A stretch of 64,000 nt of DNA from Sulfurirhabdus autotrophica (GCF_004346685.1 NZ_SMCO01000013.1:43684-107683), one strand, 5' to 3'; positions 37,983 through 49,224 are shown, counted from the first letter of the stretch. A program made the numbers and translations. The notes: generated by a model from the sequence alone, not told the origin.

Positions 37983-39302
37983 CTAGACTGTTTTGATAAT
38001 TTCCAGCGTTCGTTCTACCAACAACTGCATTTCATCATTGGTTATCACATAGGGAGGCATAAAATATACCGTATTGCCTATCGGGCGCAGCAATAGCTCA
38101 TGCGACAAGGCACTTAAATAGAAGTTTTTTGCAAAATCCGGTGCGGCATTATCCACTTCAAAAGCCCAGATCATACCAATTTGCCGAAAGTTTTTTACCC
38201 TGGGGTGGTCACGCAACGGAATCATTAGTTCATTGATCTGCGTAGTTTTCTCTCGATTACGCTCTATTACATGATCCTGCTCAAAGATATCCAGCGTTGC
38301 CAGTGCAGCCCGGCACGCCAGCGCATTCCCGGTATAAGAATGAGAATGCAAAAACCCACGTGTGACCTCATCATCGTAAAATGTCTGATAAACACCATCA
38401 TGCGTCATCACTACTGACAAAGGTAAATACCCACCGGTAATCCCTTTGGATAAACACAAAAAATCTGGCTGAATTCCAGCTTGTTCGCAGGCAAACAACG
38501 TTCCTGTGCGCCCAAATCCGACGGCAATTTCATCCGCAATCAAATGGACCTCATATTGATCACAGATCTCCCTCGCTCGTTTAAGATATACAGGGTGATA
38601 CATTCCCATACCAGCCGCACACTGCACCAAAGGTTCCAGTATCAGTGCAGCAATTTCTTCGTGGTGCTTGCTGATGTGGTTTTCAAGCGATGTTGCGCAA
38701 CGCAGTGCGTACGCTTCTGACGTTTCCCCCGCTGCGGCATATCGCCAGTCTGGCGTAGGTACTTGCACGCTTTGTCGTAACAAAGGCGCATAAATATCTT
38801 TAAATAGCGCCACATCTGTCACAGACAATGCGCCCAGTGTTTCTCCGTGATAACTGTTTTGCAAGCTGACAAAACCAGTTTTCTTTGATTTACCTCGATT
38901 ACGCCAGCTATGAAAACTCATCTTCAGCGCAATTTCAGTAGCCGATGCCCCATCCGAACCATAGAAACAGTGCCCCAGATTACCTGGCGCCAATTGACTT
39001 AACCGTTCAGACAGTTGAATCACCGGCTCATGGGTAAAGCCAGCCAGGATGACATGCTCCAGTTTGTCCAACTGTTCTTTCAGTGCTGCGTTAATGCGCG
39101 GGTTGCAATGCCCGAACAAATTGACCCACCAGGAACTGACTGCATCCAGATAGCGATTTCCACCAAAATCATACAGCCATACCCCATTGCCACGAGAAAT
39201 TGGCACAAGCGGCAAGGTTTCATGCTGCTTCATCTGTGTACAGGGATGCCAAACGGCAGCAAGGCTACGCTCAAGAAAAGCCTTATTACTCATAAACTTC
39301 AC
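37983..39302 (-). CDS. bioA: Adenosylmethionine--8-amino-7-oxononanoate aminotransferase
   Basis: A 439-residue PLP enzyme that makes 7,8-diaminopelargonate in biotin synthesis, using SAM as amino donor. Family landmarks are VWHPCTQMKQHE, DAVSSWWVNLFGHCNP, FYGSDGASATEIALKMS, ADEIAVGFGRTG and the PLP lysine in LCLSKGITGGYLPLS. The first in-frame start is a GTG at 39302; an ATG at 39293 is equally possible, both with so-so ribosome sites. No other bio gene is in the window. It is divergent from groES. Confidence 0.94.
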   Translation of the reverse strand: MKFMSNKAFLERSLAAVWHPCTQMKQHETLPLVPISRGNGVWLYDFGGNRYLDAVSSWWVNLFGHCNPRINAALKEQLDKLEHVILAGFTHEPVIQLSERLSQLAPGNLGHCFYGSDGASATEIALKMSFHSWRNRGKSKKTGFVSLQNSYHGETLGALSVTDVALFKDIYAPLLRQSVQVPTPDWRYAAAGETSEAYALRCATSLENHISKHHEEIAALILEPLVQCAAGMGMYHPVYLKRAREICDQYEVHLIADEIAVGFGRTGTLFACEQAGIQPDFLCLSKGITGGYLPLSVVMTHDGVYQTFYDDEVTRGFLHSHSYTGNALACRAALATLDIFEQDHVIERNREKTTQINELMIPLRDHPRVKNFRQIGMIWAFEVDNAAPDFAKNFYLSALSHELLLRPIGNTVYFMPPYVITNDEMQLLVERTLEIIKTV

Positions 39303-39311
39303 AAATCCTTC

Positions 39312-39340
39312 TTGTAATTTTCACATTTCACTACTATGAT
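39312..39340 (+). promoter_or_regulatory. Sigma-70-type promoter of groESL
   Basis: TTGTAA (39312-39317) and TATGAT (39335-39340) have an ideal 17-base spacer. The -10 runs directly into the CIRCE element, so HrcA binding would block transcription start. Confidence 0.7.
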
Positions 39341-39366
39341 TAGCACTCGTCGGGGGAGAGTGCTAA
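39340..39366. promoter_or_regulatory. CIRCE element, HrcA operator
   Basis: Perfect CIRCE: TTAGCACTC (39340-39348), nine-base spacer, GAGTGCTAA (39358-39366). HrcA binds this to repress groESL until heat or unfolded protein ties up GroEL. It is also only 38 bases from the bioA start. Confidence 0.95.
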
Positions 39367-39500
39367 CAACACCCCACCCCTTTAAAATTATGACGCGGCA
39401 CACTTGCCACGTCACTGCTTGTGCAAATACTGGACTGGCCTCGCGGCCTCTCAGCATTGCGCTGGCACCCAAACAATATTGTTTTTAAGGAGAATGCACA

Positions 39501-39791
39501 ATGAAAATTCGCCCATTGCATGACCGCGTTATTGTCAGACGCTTGGAAGAAGAACGCAAGACCGCATCCGGAATCGTGATTCCAGATTCAGCAACAGAGA
39601 AGCCAGACCAAGGTGAAATTCTTGCTGTAGGTAAAGGCAAGATCCTGGAAAACGGCGAAGTTCGCGCCCTGGATGTCAAAGTTGGCGACAAAGTTCTGTT
39701 CGGCAAGTATTCCGGCCAAGCCGTTAAGGTTGATGGCGAAGAACTGCTCGTGATGCGTGAAGAAGACATCATGGGTGTTGTTGAGAAGTAA
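39501..39791 (+). CDS. groES: Co-chaperonin GroES
   Basis: A 96-residue co-chaperonin starting [18 protein letters not shown], with the mobile loop around [15 protein letters not shown] and the C-terminal [15 protein letters not shown]. It forms the heptameric lid of the GroEL cage. AAGGAG precedes the ATG. It is followed by groEL after 78 bases and both are under the CIRCE promoter. Confidence 0.98.
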   Translation: MKIRPLHDRVIVRRLEEERKTASGIVIPDSATEKPDQGEILAVGKGKILENGEVRALDVKVGDKVLFGKYSGQAVKVDGEELLVMREEDIMGVVEK

Positions 39792-39860
39792 AGCATCAAA
39801 TTGCAACTAAAACCTCCCCTTCGGGAAGATTTCAACAATTTGACTATTAAAGAATTCTAG

Positions 39861-41522
<1,662 letters not shown>

Positions 41523-41546
41523 TTTGCTGTTGCAACCTAGCCTCAA

Positions 41547-41574
41547 GAAAAACCCCGCTTCGGCGGGGTTTTTT
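41547..41574. terminator. Rho-independent terminator after groEL, probably bidirectional
   Basis: AACCCCGC (41551-41558) and GCGGGGTT (41563-41570) close a UUCG tetraloop. The plus side has a run of T and the minus side a run of A, so it can serve groEL and the convergent channel gene. Confidence 0.92.
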
Positions 41575-41691
41575 ATTGCTGCAATAGAATAATCTTTGAA
41601 TTCAGTTTTACCGGAATTTATATCACGTGCAAAAATTATCTGGTCAACCAGAACGCATACAAAACAAATGCAAATTTCATCTACACTGCTA

Positions 41692-43029
41692 TCAGGTTGG
41701 CTCTTGCAGTTTCTGTGCATCCTGTTTCGCTGATGACCGAGCGATAAACTTTCGTGCGATCGCCTTATAAAGCGGTGTAGGGCAAACAACCCTGGATGCA
41801 GCCTGGGCAATAGCTGCCGTTGCCATCAAAGGAATCAGAAAGTCGTGATTGTCCGTCATTTCCATCACAATAACAAAAGCCGTGATGGGTGCCTGTACGA
41901 CACCAGTGAAATACGCAACCATGCCCAACGTGATAATGGCACCTGCCGGCAGATACGGAAATAAAGCTGCAATATTTCCACCAAGTCCCGCGCCAACCGC
42001 CAAAGAAGGTGCAAATATCCCACCCGGGATACCACTCAAATATGATACTAATGTTGCCAATAATTTCATCAAACCAAAACCCTGCGGCAATTCAGCTGTA
42101 TGTTCCAGAATTTGGCGAGCTTCTGCATACCCCGTACCATAAACAGTACTCCCTGAAAGCAATCCAAGAACTGCCAATATAAAACCACATATTGCTGCAA
42201 ATCTGACAGGATGTTTCATGGCAATGGAGCGAATAAATTGGGGCATTATATCCATCCCCAATATCAGAATACGGCTAAACCCCCCTCCCAATAACCCGCC
42301 TACGAGACCACAAGCAACTATAGCCACCCAGCCGTCAACAAAACCAATTGTATCTGCGGTATGACCAAAATAAACATAGTTTCCACTTAGTGCAATCGAT
42401 GTAATACCCGCAACGATAACGGTTGTCAGAACCGTTCCACTGGCGCGTTGTTCAAAAGAACGACTCATTTCTTCAATGGCGAAAACAATCCCCGCCAGAG
42501 GTGTATTGAATGCAGCCGCCACACCGGCAGCACCCCCAGCAAGAATCAGACTTTTTTCCATATCAGCCCGCGAAAATCGCCCGAACTTCCCCAGCGCATG
42601 CATGATAGCCGCCCCGATTTGTACCGTTGGACCTTCCCGTCCTACCGAAGCACCCGACATTAAGGCAAGCAGCGTCAAAATAACTTTTCCAGCGGCGATT
42701 CTCAACGACAAAATTGCATTGCGTTCCCCTGGCTCTTTCATATGCAATGCTGCAATGGTTTGAGGAATTCCACTACCTTCTGAGCCCTCAAAAAAACGGC
42801 GTGTTATGTATACAACGCTTGCAAGTCCTACAGGAGTGATAATTAAAGGCAAATAAGGCGAGAAAGTCACCGCTTTGTGAAAAATCAGATTTGCATACTC
42901 GCTACCTGCTGCAAACAGATACGCAGCAACACCAACACTGATTGCCCCTGCCCAGAATATAATGCGGCGCCTCCAGTGACTCACTGAAAGCCAGGTATGT
43001 CTGGAACGTCGCAGGATGCGTTTTGCCAT
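41692..43029 (-). CDS. ClC-family chloride channel or chloride/proton antiporter
   Basis: A 445-residue membrane protein taken from the ATG at 43029; a TTG nine bases earlier is possible. The three anion-path motifs are visible: GSGIPQ near 90, GREGPTVQIG near 130 and GGIFAPSLAVGAGLGG near 335. About ten to twelve hydrophobic segments are present and there are no CBS domains. Residues for the proton path were not checked in detail, so channel versus antiporter is open. It is convergent with groEL. Confidence 0.92.
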   Translation of the reverse strand: MAKRILRRSRHTWLSVSHWRRRIIFWAGAISVGVAAYLFAAGSEYANLIFHKAVTFSPYLPLIITPVGLASVVYITRRFFEGSEGSGIPQTIAALHMKEPGERNAILSLRIAAGKVILTLLALMSGASVGREGPTVQIGAAIMHALGKFGRFSRADMEKSLILAGGAAGVAAAFNTPLAGIVFAIEEMSRSFEQRASGTVLTTVIVAGITSIALSGNYVYFGHTADTIGFVDGWVAIVACGLVGGLLGGGFSRILILGMDIMPQFIRSIAMKHPVRFAAICGFILAVLGLLSGSTVYGTGYAEARQILEHTAELPQGFGLMKLLATLVSYLSGIPGGIFAPSLAVGAGLGGNIAALFPYLPAGAIITLGMVAYFTGVVQAPITAFVIVMEMTDNHDFLIPLMATAAIAQAASRVVCPTPLYKAIARKFIARSSAKQDAQKLQEPT

Positions 43030-43038
43030 TTGCTGCAA

Positions 43039-43554
43039 TTGAGAATTTTGATAGATGTAGTCTATTGGAGTTTCGCACTACTGCCAAGCATACAGCGGGG
43101 ATCAAATTCTATTAACTTGTGATGCGGCACGATTTACAAGGGTTGTGTTTAATCTTGAAAAGAAAGCAGTAATAGCAAAAGGTGAAAAAAACCATACACA
43201 AATTTACCAGTAATAATGGTTACTGAAATACATCCTTAACATGTGGGCTGATCATGTGACCTGCCCACATTTGCTACCAATTCAACTTATTCCACAGCAC
43301 AGGCACGTGACTTCCACTCTGTGTATTCCTCCCACAAAACCAAAAGACTACGGAGTACTAAATACTGATTGCTTCACGCTTTTATAACTTTTTCAGCACT
43401 CTGCGCCATTACAGGCAAATATCACCAGGCTATTTTTATCTTTCTGCAATTTACTTACATCCAAAACATCAAGGCTGCCAACAATCCCATTTCGTTTAGA
43501 AACTCTTTTCTGAAATTGCAGAAATCCTTGTTGCAATACTGATTTCAGCAAGTT
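43039..43554. other. Intergenic region, 516 bp, with two dyads
   Basis: Divergent region between the ClC gene and an unknown membrane-protein gene. It holds an inverted repeat ATGTGGGC (43241-43248) / GCCCACAT (43263-43270) and a palindrome TTTCTGAAATTGCAGAAA (43507-43524) some 31 bases before the downstream ATG. No ORF or RNA gene was recognised. Confidence 0.5.
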
Positions 43555-44544
43555 ATGATTTTTTACACAACAATACTAATTCAACATAATTATTCCAAAC
43601 TCAACTCTTCATTCCATACCATGCGCCTGCTAAAAAACGCTTTCCATCAAAGCCTGCCCAGACTGTTGATTATTTATATTGCATTGGTCTGCTTTATATC
43701 CCTGCTATTTCCGCTCATTTATTCAATTGTGTTTCCAAATACAGGGGCTGAACTCGTAAGGCTTTTTCAAAATGCCATTACTGCCGGGTTTAATATGGAT
43801 AATTTTAAGCAGGCATTACCTGGTGTATTGCGTGACAAGACGACGTTAGTTGCCTTTATCATGCTGGTGCTCCATGCGTTTGCCATCATTGTTTTGAATA
43901 TGGTTTTTCCTGCCGTAATCGTTGCAAAATTCATTCGCCCGAATGTGGACATCAGAATCTCTTCAGGCGCGACTTACAATCCGCAATATGGGTTGACAAA
44001 ATCACCTCATGTACTATTTCGCATCATCAATGCCAACCCCTTCGATTTGTATGCGATTACCCTGCGCGCTTTTCTGACCATCCATGATGAAAATACTGAA
44101 GACAAATCCAAAGAGATGATTTATTACTTCCCCGTAAAGAAAATGGACCCTCAAGAGATTCCAGTACTCAAATCACATAGCCCTTGGGTAGTGGCTATTC
44201 CTGTGGACGAGAAATTTGAAAATTCAATCATTCAGGATTATGAGCTTGCAATCACTCAAAACAGCGGCTCTCACAAAGGGCTACGTAAAGTTGAGTTACT
44301 CATTTCTGGAAACGAAATTAATTCAGGCTCTACTTTCATGACAGCTGTTAGCATCAATCTGGAGAAAGAGGGGAAAGACGGTATTATTTGTGGTCGTTTC
44401 GAATCGCTACCTGCCATCCTGAAAAAATTGGATCTGAACAAAATTAACATCCGTATACCGACGGAAAACGATACGCAAGAGGAAACCTGTCATACATGCA
44501 CTTACTTCCATAATTGCAAATTCTTGCCACTCGCCAATGTCTAG
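43555..44544 (+). CDS. Unknown two-helix membrane protein with large soluble domain
   Basis: A 329-residue protein, or 307 if it starts at the ATG at 43621, which would put the first helix closer to the start; neither has a clear ribosome site. Two hydrophobic helices (about 37-60 and 100-125) are followed by a beta-rich soluble domain of about 180 residues. The segment HVLFRIINANPFDLYAITLR is vaguely like the cytoplasmic domain of inward-rectifier channels, but no potassium filter lies between the helices. The C-terminus has CHTCTYFHNC, a possible metal or disulfide site. No function assigned. Confidence 0.7.
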   Translation: MIFYTTILIQHNYSKLNSSFHTMRLLKNAFHQSLPRLLIIYIALVCFISLLFPLIYSIVFPNTGAELVRLFQNAITAGFNMDNFKQALPGVLRDKTTLVAFIMLVLHAFAIIVLNMVFPAVIVAKFIRPNVDIRISSGATYNPQYGLTKSPHVLFRIINANPFDLYAITLRAFLTIHDENTEDKSKEMIYYFPVKKMDPQEIPVLKSHSPWVVAIPVDEKFENSIIQDYELAITQNSGSHKGLRKVELLISGNEINSGSTFMTAVSINLEKEGKDGIICGRFESLPAILKKLDLNKINIRIPTENDTQEETCHTCTYFHNCKFLPLANV

Positions 44545-44623
44545 CCAACATAGTTAAAGGCAGTTTCTAACTTAGATCAAAAGTAAGTACCCCTGGCTCA
44601 ACTTCAGACCAACCCATTTCCAC

Positions 44624-44652
44624 TTTACATAAAACCAATTTAATGGTTTAAT
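44624..44652 (+). promoter_or_regulatory. Promoter of tRNA-Phe
   Basis: TTTACA (44624-44629) and TTTAAT (44647-44652) each match consensus at five of six positions with a 17-base spacer, ending 14 bases before the tRNA. The GC-rich discriminator (AGCGCCC) is typical of stringently controlled stable RNA promoters. Confidence 0.75.
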
Positions 44653-44666
44653 AGCGCCCTTCGGTT

Positions 44667-44742
44667 GGCCAAGTAGCTCAGTCGGTAGAGCAGAGGATTG
44701 AAAATCCTTGTGTCGGTGGTTCGATTCCGCCCTTGGCCACCA
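44667..44742 (+). tRNA. tRNA-Phe, anticodon GAA
   Basis: A 76-base cloverleaf with acceptor arms GGCCAAG and CTTGGCC, D-arm GCTC..GAGC, anticodon loop TTGAAAA with GAA at 44700-44702, and T-arm with GGTTCGATTCC. The discriminator A and the 3' CCA are encoded. It is a single tRNA gene 128 bases before hemA. Confidence 0.98.
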
Positions 44743-44870
44743 TCCTCCCAATGTAATTCTGCTTTAATCTGCTAGTTGCAAACCACCTGTACGTTATTCA
44801 CTTGATTTTAGGTTAAAATAACACTTTCAGTTAAACCGCTTAATTCTTGCTGCAGCATTAGATAACTGGT

Positions 44871-46121
44871 ATGCAACTATTCGCCTTCGGTATTAATCAT
44901 CAGACTGCGCCGCTTTCAATACGCGAACAGGTGGCTTTTCACGCCGAAAGCATGGAACAGGCTCTGCGCGACCTGGTCGGACACCGCACTGTTAAAGAAG
45001 CGGCCATCCTGTCCACCTGCAACCGTACCGAAATTTATTGCAACACTGAAGACCCTACCCAAGCGGTACAATGGCTGGCTGATTTTCACCATCTCACGTC
45101 ACACAACATCGAACCTTACTTGTACACCTTGCCGCAAGACCAGGCAGTCAAACATGCATTTCGCGTAGCCAGTGGTCTGGACTCCATGGTTCTGGGTGAA
45201 GCTCAGATATTGGGACAGATGAAACAAGCGGTTAGGACCGCGGAACAAGCCGGCACATTAGGTATGCTGCTGCATAAACTGTTCCAGAGAACGTTTTCAG
45301 TGGCAAAAGAGGTTCGCACCAGCACTGAAATTGGCGCCAACTCAGTATCAATGGCCGCTGCCGCAGTGCGTCTGGCCGGTCGTATTTTTTCAAGTATAAA
45401 AGAACAAAACGTGCTGTTCATTGGGGCGGGGGAAATGATCGAGCTATGCGCCACCCACTTTGCAGCCCAAAGCCCGAAACACATTACCGTGGCCAATCGC
45501 ACCCCAGAGAGAGCGCGAGTACTGGCTAACAGGTTTAATGGCACAGCGATTTCATTAAACGAATTACCGGACTATTTAGCCGCTCAGGACATTATTATTA
45601 CTTCCACTGCCAGCCCGCTGCCAATATTGGGCAAGGGCATGGTAGAGCGCGCCATTAAAGCCCGCAAGCACCGCCCCATGTTCATGGTGGATCTGGCCGT
45701 GCCTCGAGATATAGAAGTTGAAGTGTCAGAACTGGATGACGTTTTCCTTTATACGGTAGACGATCTCTCCCATGTGGTTCAGGATGGTCTGGATAGCCGA
45801 CAGACGGCTGTTACACAGGCAGAAGCAATTATTGATACCAGTGTAGACAACTTTATGCACTGGATGGAAACACGTGAGCTAGTTCCCACTATTCGAGGCT
45901 TACGCGATCACGCAGAAAGATACCGACGTCATGAACTTGACAGAGCTATGCGCTTGCTCGCCAGTGGGGAGAATCCAGCACAGGTACTGGAACACTTAAG
46001 CCGCGGCCTGACAAACAAGTTTTTGCACATCCCCACGCATGCGTTGAACCACACTGATTCAGAAGATCGGGAAGAACTGGTTACCCTGCTCAGCCGCTTA
46101 TATTCACTCCATAAAGAATAA
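44871..46121 (+). CDS. hemA: Glutamyl-tRNA reductase
   Basis: A 416-residue enzyme that reduces glutamyl-tRNA to glutamate-1-semialdehyde, the first step of tetrapyrrole synthesis. The catalytic cysteine sits in [11 protein letters not shown] near residue 50; [18 protein letters not shown] and the NADPH fold [12 protein letters not shown] follow. The C-terminal helical dimerisation domain is complete. It heads the conserved hemA-prfA-prmC run with a 14-base gap to prfA. Confidence 0.97.
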   Translation: MQLFAFGINHQTAPLSIREQVAFHAESMEQALRDLVGHRTVKEAAILSTCNRTEIYCNTEDPTQAVQWLADFHHLTSHNIEPYLYTLPQDQAVKHAFRVASGLDSMVLGEAQILGQMKQAVRTAEQAGTLGMLLHKLFQRTFSVAKEVRTSTEIGANSVSMAAAAVRLAGRIFSSIKEQNVLFIGAGEMIELCATHFAAQSPKHITVANRTPERARVLANRFNGTAISLNELPDYLAAQDIIITSTASPLPILGKGMVERAIKARKHRPMFMVDLAVPRDIEVEVSELDDVFLYTVDDLSHVVQDGLDSRQTAVTQAEAIIDTSVDNFMHWMETRELVPTIRGLRDHAERYRRHELDRAMRLLASGENPAQVLEHLSRGLTNKFLHIPTHALNHTDSEDREELVTLLSRLYSLHKE

Positions 46122-46135
46122 TCTAAAGAAACCTA

Positions 46136-47218
46136 GTGAAATCCACCATTGCCAACAAACTCGCCAACCTGAGCGATCGCCTGGAAGAATTAAATCTGCT
46201 GTTAAGTAGCGAATCTGCCACTGCGGACATGGATACTTATCGCAAACTGACTCGTGAACACGCAGAGATTGGACCTGTGGTTGAGTTGTACACAGCTTAC
46301 AAGCAATGTGAGCTTGATATCAAAACCGCACAGGAAATGGCTGCTGATCCGGAAATGCGGGAATTTGCCGATACCGAGGTGCAGGAAGGCCGCGCAAAGC
46401 TGGAAGAAATCGAAAAGGATTTACAAAAGCAATTACTTCCTAAAGATGCCAACGATGAACGTAATATATTTCTGGAAATTCGTGCAGGTACCGGCGGGGA
46501 TGAATCAGCCCTGTTTGCAGGTGACCTGTTTCGCATGTACAGCCGTTTTGCCGAGCGAAACCGCTGGCAGGTTGAAATAGTATCAACCAGCGAAAGTGAA
46601 GTGGGTGGCTACAAGGAAATCATTGCAAAAATAATTGGGCAGGGTGTTTATTCAAAGTTGAAGTTTGAATCGGGTGGTCATCGCGTTCAACGTGTTCCCA
46701 CAACCGAAACACAAGGACGTATTCACACTTCAGCCTGCACGGTCGCCGTTATGCCAGAAGCAGATGAAATTTCAGAAGTAGCAATCAACCCTGCCGATTT
46801 GCGTATTGACACTTATCGTGCTTCCGGAGCAGGGGGACAGCACATCAACAAAACCGATTCTGCGGTACGCATTACCCACTTGCCTTCCGGCATTGTGGTT
46901 GAATGCCAGGATGACCGATCCCAGCATAAAAACAAAGCGCAGGCTATGTCCGTTCTGGCTGCCCGCATTCGTGACAAACAATTGCACGAACGTCATTCCA
47001 AAGAAGCAGCAACGCGTAAGTCACTTATCGGTAGCGGCGATCGATCAGAACGTATACGCACTTACAATTTCCCACAAGGCCGCATCACTGATCACCGAAT
47101 TAACCTTACCTTGTACAAAATTGATCAGATTATGGATGGCGACCTTTACGAACTGACTAATGCGCTCATGTCAGAACACCAGGCTGAATTATTGGCTGAA
47201 ATGGGTGAAGAGGGTTAA
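46136..47218 (+). CDS. prfA: Peptide chain release factor 1
   Basis: A 360-residue release factor reading UAA and UAG. The peptidyl-hydrolysis motif GGQ lies in [17 protein letters not shown] near residue 230, and the stop-codon reading tripeptide region is [13 protein letters not shown] near 185 (PTT where E. coli has PAT). The start is a GTG at 46136. Its product is the substrate of the methyltransferase encoded next. Confidence 0.97.
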   Translation: MKSTIANKLANLSDRLEELNLLLSSESATADMDTYRKLTREHAEIGPVVELYTAYKQCELDIKTAQEMAADPEMREFADTEVQEGRAKLEEIEKDLQKQLLPKDANDERNIFLEIRAGTGGDESALFAGDLFRMYSRFAERNRWQVEIVSTSESEVGGYKEIIAKIIGQGVYSKLKFESGGHRVQRVPTTETQGRIHTSACTVAVMPEADEISEVAINPADLRIDTYRASGAGGQHINKTDSAVRITHLPSGIVVECQDDRSQHKNKAQAMSVLAARIRDKQLHERHSKEAATRKSLIGSGDRSERIRTYNFPQGRITDHRINLTLYKIDQIMDGDLYELTNALMSEHQAELLAEMGEEG

Positions 47219-47224
47219 ATTGCT

Positions 47225-48079
47225 TTGCCGCAGACAATCACCCAAGCACTTTTAAACAATCAAACACTTCTTGCTCAGGCACTCCAATTGGAAAAGATTG
47301 AAGCGCGTATTGAAGCACAAGCGTTGCTTAGCCATACTCTAGGCGTCTCAAAAGCCTATCTCATTGCCCATCGAGATGAACCGCTAAACCCCTTGCAGGA
47401 AAACCAGTTTCAGACGCTTGTAGCACAGCGACTGAAAGGTGAACCCATCGCTTACATTCTGGGGGAACGTGAATTCTACAGCCTGCCTTTTAAAGTGACA
47501 CCTGCCGTGCTGATACCCCGTCCTGAAACTGAATTACTGGTAGAGTTAGCGCTTGCACACATCCCCCAGAACACACCGCTTCGGATACTCGATCTGGGTA
47601 CAGGAAGTGGCGCAGTTGCCATCACACTGGCAAAACATCGCCCCCTTGCCAGCGTCACTGCCATTGACCAGTCCCTAGAAGCGCTTAACGTGGCCCGTGA
47701 CAATGCCGCGAGACTGGCCACAACAAACATTACTTTTTTGCAAAGTGACTGGTATCAGTCAGTCAAACATCAAATATTCGACATCATTGTCAGTAATCCG
47801 CCATATATAGCCAAAAACGACATTCACCTGCGGCAAGGTGATCTTCGCTTTGAGCCTATATCAGCGTTGGCTTCAGGCATTGATGGGTTGACTGATATCC
47901 ATACAATTGTTAACGGCGCAAAAACACACCTTTCGCCTGGTGGATGGCTGCTTTTTGAACATGGATATGATCAGGCAGAAGCATGCAAGGCATTACTTGA
48001 TTTGCATGGATTTATTCATGCGGAATCTGTTAACGATCTAGCAAAAATTCCGCGTGTTACACTAGGTAAAACACCTTAA
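47225..48079 (+). CDS. prmC: Release factor glutamine methyltransferase PrmC
   Basis: A 284-residue SAM-dependent enzyme that methylates the Gln of the GGQ motif in release factors. An N-terminal helical domain is followed by YILGEREFYSLPFKVTPAVLIPRPETE, SAM motif I DLGTGSGAVAI near 120 and the catalytic NPPY in IVSNPPYIAKND near 190. The start is probably a TTG at 47225, seven bases after the prfA stop. Confidence 0.95.
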   Translation: MPQTITQALLNNQTLLAQALQLEKIEARIEAQALLSHTLGVSKAYLIAHRDEPLNPLQENQFQTLVAQRLKGEPIAYILGEREFYSLPFKVTPAVLIPRPETELLVELALAHIPQNTPLRILDLGTGSGAVAITLAKHRPLASVTAIDQSLEALNVARDNAARLATTNITFLQSDWYQSVKHQIFDIIVSNPPYIAKNDIHLRQGDLRFEPISALASGIDGLTDIHTIVNGAKTHLSPGGWLLFEHGYDQAEACKALLDLHGFIHAESVNDLAKIPRVTLGKTP

Positions 48080-48103
48080 GGACGAACAATGCAGAAGGGT
48101 TTG

Positions 48104-48121
48104 TCGAAATTTTTTACACAA
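48104..48121 (+). promoter_or_regulatory. Upstream activator-type motif, copy 1 (TGTCG-N7-TTACAC)
   Basis: TGTCG at 48104-48108 and TTACAC at 48116-48121 flank seven bases. The same spaced motif recurs 168 bases downstream. Its place 271 bases before the sigma-54 promoter is suitable for an enhancer-binding activator. The binding protein is not known from this window. Confidence 0.5.
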
Positions 48122-48271
48122 TAAAATGCATCCTTTAAAAGACGCACCTTGTTATACCGGGTTAAAAACGTGGTATTTATAACATAATCGGCAAATCGAG
48201 AGGGTTGGTATGCAAAACTCCTAGCCGTTTCACTATAAAACACTATTAATATCAAGCACCCGCAACAAAAG

Positions 48272-48289
48272 TGTCGGGAAAATTTACAC
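48272..48289 (+). promoter_or_regulatory. Upstream activator-type motif, copy 2 (TGTCG-N7-TTACAC)
   Basis: TGTCG at 48272-48276 and TTACAC at 48284-48289. Here the motif is embedded in a wider dyad AAGTGT...ACACTT. It lies 103 bases upstream of the -24 element, a normal enhancer distance. Confidence 0.55.
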
Positions 48290-48374
48290 TTACCAATTAA
48301 TCATTGTGCCTTTTAAATTATCATAAAAATACAGAGGCTTGATTAACCTTACAAAGTTGGATCAAATTAAATTG

Positions 48375-48390
48375 TGGCACGTTTTTTGCT
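48375..48390 (+). promoter_or_regulatory. Sigma-54 (RpoN) promoter, -24/-12 type
   Basis: TGGCACGTTTTTTGCT matches the TGGCACG-N4-TTGCW consensus at every fixed position, with GG and GC correctly spaced. It lies 92 bases before the start of the Tat-signal protein gene and implies activation by an enhancer-binding ATPase. Confidence 0.88.
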
Positions 48391-48481
48391 TATTATTTAG
48401 ATAATTAATCTCGATTGCCTGTTTAAACATTAATACTCAAACTGGCAACAAGCATACAAACAGAAATTCAAAGGCATTGGT

Positions 48482-49177
48482 ATGACTGACAAAAAACATT
48501 CAGAAATCGAACAGACAGACCAGAATATCTCGCATGATGCTGCACAACAAGTTGCGGATAGTTCACGCAGGCGCTTCACCAAATCCGGCCTGGCTGCTTC
48601 AAGTATTATTCTGACTCTGGCTAGCAAGCCTGTTTTAGGACAATGGGCATGTCAATCTCCTTCGGGATTCCAGTCCGGTAATGTCAGCTCTCATGGCACG
48701 CCAGTGACTTGTAGCGGTCTGACCCCTGGCTACTGGGGAAACCATCCTGAGGTCTGGCCTAAACCTACGTACGATCCCGGCACATGCTGCATTACAACCA
48801 CAACGACAAAAAGAGGCAAGACAACCACAACCAAGACGTGCTCAGCAACTACGGTAAGTACCAATAGCGCGGATTGGACAGGTGGCACGGCATTTTCCAA
48901 AGTATTTAATTGCAACGGAAACGCGATTGCTTACTCAACGTCTTCAATGATGCAAGTCATATGGATGAAGGGTAACCAGGATGCCTACCAATTAGGTGCG
49001 CATATTGTTGCGGCAATACTCAATGCTAAAACGGGTAAAACACCTGTTTTAACTGAACAAGCAGTTAAGGACATGTTCAACGAGTGGGCTGCAAAAGGTT
49101 ATTACGAACCAACTGCAGGTGTTCATTGGTCTGCCTCGGACATTGTTGCTTACCTGAAAACCACCATGCCCTTGTAG
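48482..49177 (+). CDS. Tat-signal exported protein of unknown function
   Basis: A 231-residue protein. After a 27-residue polar leader comes a twin-arginine motif SRRRFTK (28-34) and a hydrophobic stretch to about residue 52, indicating export of a folded protein by the Tat system; no clean AxA cleavage site is seen. The mature part opens with a Cys-containing segment and TPGYWGNHPEVW (81-92), then a Thr/Lys-rich stretch near 105-119, CNGNAIAYSTSS, and a helical C-terminus. Proteins with this TPGYWGNHPE segment occur beside HPr-rel-A genes. Enzymatic role unknown. It is the first gene after the sigma-54 promoter. Confidence 0.82.
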   Translation: MTDKKHSEIEQTDQNISHDAAQQVADSSRRRFTKSGLAASSIILTLASKPVLGQWACQSPSGFQSGNVSSHGTPVTCSGLTPGYWGNHPEVWPKPTYDPGTCCITTTTTKRGKTTTTKTCSATTVSTNSADWTGGTAFSKVFNCNGNAIAYSTSSMMQVIWMKGNQDAYQLGAHIVAAILNAKTGKTPVLTEQAVKDMFNEWAAKGYYEPTAGVHWSASDIVAYLKTTMPL

Positions 49178-49224
49178 AGTTTGTTGGTTGATTTATAACA
49201 ACAGTTAACACTCACTGCAGTCAG

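Noticed and set aside
43241..43270. Inverted repeat ATGTGGGC/GCCCACAT as a terminator
   Set aside because: It lies between two divergent genes, not after either, and lacks a T-tract; kept only as an unexplained dyad.
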